Shown in pieces: positions 6,653 to 7,318 of a stretch of DNA of 7,318 nt. The position numbers and the translations under genes were made by a program. Origin of the DNA: DATLED01 sp046597375 (GTDB taxonomy: Bacteria; Actinomycetota; Acidimicrobiia; Acidimicrobiales; CADCTF01); NCBI GenBank assembly GCA_046597375.1, contig JBKJKM010000009.1:1-7318 (forward strand). The letters are read 5' to 3'. Under the pieces are notes generated by a model. That model was given only the letters and a program-made list of their open reading frames with translations, did not search any database and was not told the DNA's origin. Within the stretch, counting starts at the first letter, position 1, and every line of letters begins with the position of its first letter.

Positions 6653-6730
6653 CGCGTTGAGGTTGCCCTTCCGGTCGCCGAATCGCGTTGGTGTTGCCCC
6701 GGCGGCCGCCGGAAGGGCAACGGCAACGCC
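6653..6730. repeat. Three-copy 16-base motif forming alternative hairpins between usp-like gene and phr
   Basis: Two direct copies, CGCGTTGAGGTTGCCC (6653-6668) and CGCGTTGGTGTTGCCC (6684-6699), differ at 2 of 16 positions. A third copy lies inverted at 6715-6730 (GGCGTTGCCGTTGCCC when read on the minus strand). The first and third copies extend inward into a 13-base perfect inverted repeat, GTTGCCCTTCCGG at 6662-6674 against 6709-6721. The second and third copies can instead pair around the perfect palindrome CCGGCGGCCGCCGG (6699-6712). The two stems share the inverted copy and cannot form together. The element sits in the 135 bases between the usp-like stop and the phr start. It could be a terminator/attenuator or a REP-like dispersed repeat. 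There is no T-run. The rest of this gap shows no clear promoter. Confidence 0.8.
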
Positions 6731-6766
6731 GGCTTCGGATGGATCGACCCGGCGGGGATGTTGGGT

Positions 6767-7174
6767 TCAGGACCCTGCGACGTGGGTCAGCGGAATCGTC
6801 GGGTGGTTCCGTCGGATGCGCGAGGGTGCGTCCTGCTTCAGCCAGCGCGACACCCCGGCCGGCAGCGTCGAGAACACGATCTCGTCGTAGTGGCGGGCGA
6901 CGAGGGCGTCGCTCACGGCCAGGACAGGACTCGGGTCGCCGACCTCGCCGGTCACCTCGACGTGGAGTGCCTTGAAGGCCACCAGAGCATCATCGAGACG
7001 ATGCTGCGCCTCGGCCCTCGCCCCGCCCTCCGTCCACGTGCCCTTGCCATGGGCTGCGGGCACGATCAGATGAACGGCACAGACACCGCCCGAGGACTCG
7101 GCTCGGCGCCCCACCTCCTCCAGCAGGTGCGCAGCTTCCAAGGTCTCGTTGGCCACGACCAGGATCCGGTGCAT
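6767..7174 (-). CDS. Small UspA-like (universal stress protein fold) protein of unknown function
   Basis: A 135-residue protein with no signal peptide or membrane segment, presumably cytoplasmic. It opens HRILVVANETL, like the first strand and turn of the UspA alpha/beta fold, and later has GEVGDPSPVLAVSDALVARHYDEIVFST (76-103), the usual Usp pattern of helix then strand. The nucleotide-binding G-x2-G-x9-G-S/T motif of ATP-binding Usp proteins is absent. In its place is STLPAGVSRWLKQDAPSRIRR (102-122), a basic tail I recall from actinomycete Usp-like hypotheticals. The start is ATG at 7174 with a strong GGAAGG site (7182-7187, 7-base spacing); a TTG at 7189 lies inside that site and is rejected. 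The 56 bases between lepA and this gene hold this site within a small CCCTT/AAGGG hairpin (7181-7192) and little else. Function is unknown; a stress role is only suggested by the fold and the photolyase neighbour. Confidence 0.75.
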   Translation of the reverse strand: MHRILVVANETLEAAHLLEEVGRRAESSGGVCAVHLIVPAAHGKGTWTEGGARAEAQHRLDDALVAFKALHVEVTGEVGDPSPVLAVSDALVARHYDEIVFSTLPAGVSRWLKQDAPSRIRRNHPTIPLTHVAGS

Positions 7175-7230
7175 GCGGCCCCCTTCCAAGGGTGTCGAGC
7201 CGAGGGTACGCCCTTCTTCCTCGAGACGCT

Positions 7231-7318
7231 CTACTCCTCCAGTCGAAGCGCGGAGATGAACGCTTCCTGGGGCACCTCGACGCGGCCGATATTCTTCATC
7301 CGCTTCTTGCCCTCCTTC
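7231..7318 (-). CDS. lepA: Elongation factor 4 (LepA), C-terminal end only
   Basis: Only the last 28 codons are in the window, ending with TAG at 7231-7233. They read EGKKRMKNIGRVEVPQEAF followed by ISALRLEE, which is the highly conserved LepA tail (EGKKRMKQVGxVEVPQEAFxAVLK in the family). LepA is a ribosome-associated GTPase linked to back-translocation or initiation of translation; this tail is part of its unique tRNA-facing C-terminal domain. The GTPase domains lie beyond the right edge. The gene is too short here to appear as a full reading frame, but the motif is diagnostic. LepA upstream of hrcA-dnaJ is a widely conserved neighbourhood. No clear terminator follows it: an AGGG-CGTA-CCCT mini-hairpin is too weak to call. 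Confidence 0.93.
   Translation of the reverse strand, partial: KEGKKRMKNIGRVEVPQEAFISALRLEE

Noticed and set aside
6632..6890. Small gene in the usp-phr gap on either strand (for example a cold-shock-like frame around KGNGNAGFGWIDP)
   Set aside because: No start with a ribosome binding site and no full family motif; the glycine-rich words come from the repeated hairpin sequence.

Overview
The window is GC-rich, and every convincing gene lies on the minus strand. GTG starts, a BldD-type regulator and the order hrcA-dnaJ-rsmE point to an actinomycete (Actinomycetota). A deep-branching class such as Acidimicrobiia is possible, but that placement is inference. The densely packed opposite-strand frames are what high GC coding DNA produces and are not genes.

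In the direction of transcription (right to left) the layout is as follows. The C-terminal end of translation factor LepA (EF-4) enters from the right edge. Next come a small UspA-like protein, a structured intergenic repeat, a class I DNA photolyase, and a secreted subtilisin-like protease with two C-terminal PKD domains. A hairpin and then a CIRCE operator precede the heat-shock unit hrcA-dnaJ-rsmE, where the gaps are 2 and 7 bases. The N-terminal half of a BldD-like XRE regulator runs off the left edge.

Functionally, hrcA-dnaJ-rsmE is the classic self-regulated chaperone unit. HrcA binds CIRCE and represses itself, the DnaJ co-chaperone and probably the 16S rRNA methyltransferase RsmE; heat titrates HrcA and releases the operon. 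LepA belongs to the same conserved neighbourhood, but hemW, commonly found between lepA and hrcA, is absent here. Its place holds a light and stress module (Usp-like protein plus photolyase) and an exported protease.

I found no sign of a wholly new system: no mobile element, CRISPR, tRNA or rRNA. The most unusual items are two. One is a three-copy 16-base motif between the usp-like gene and the photolyase gene that can fold into two mutually exclusive hairpins. The other is a CIRCE element whose last arm carries the hrcA ribosome binding site and touches its start codon.
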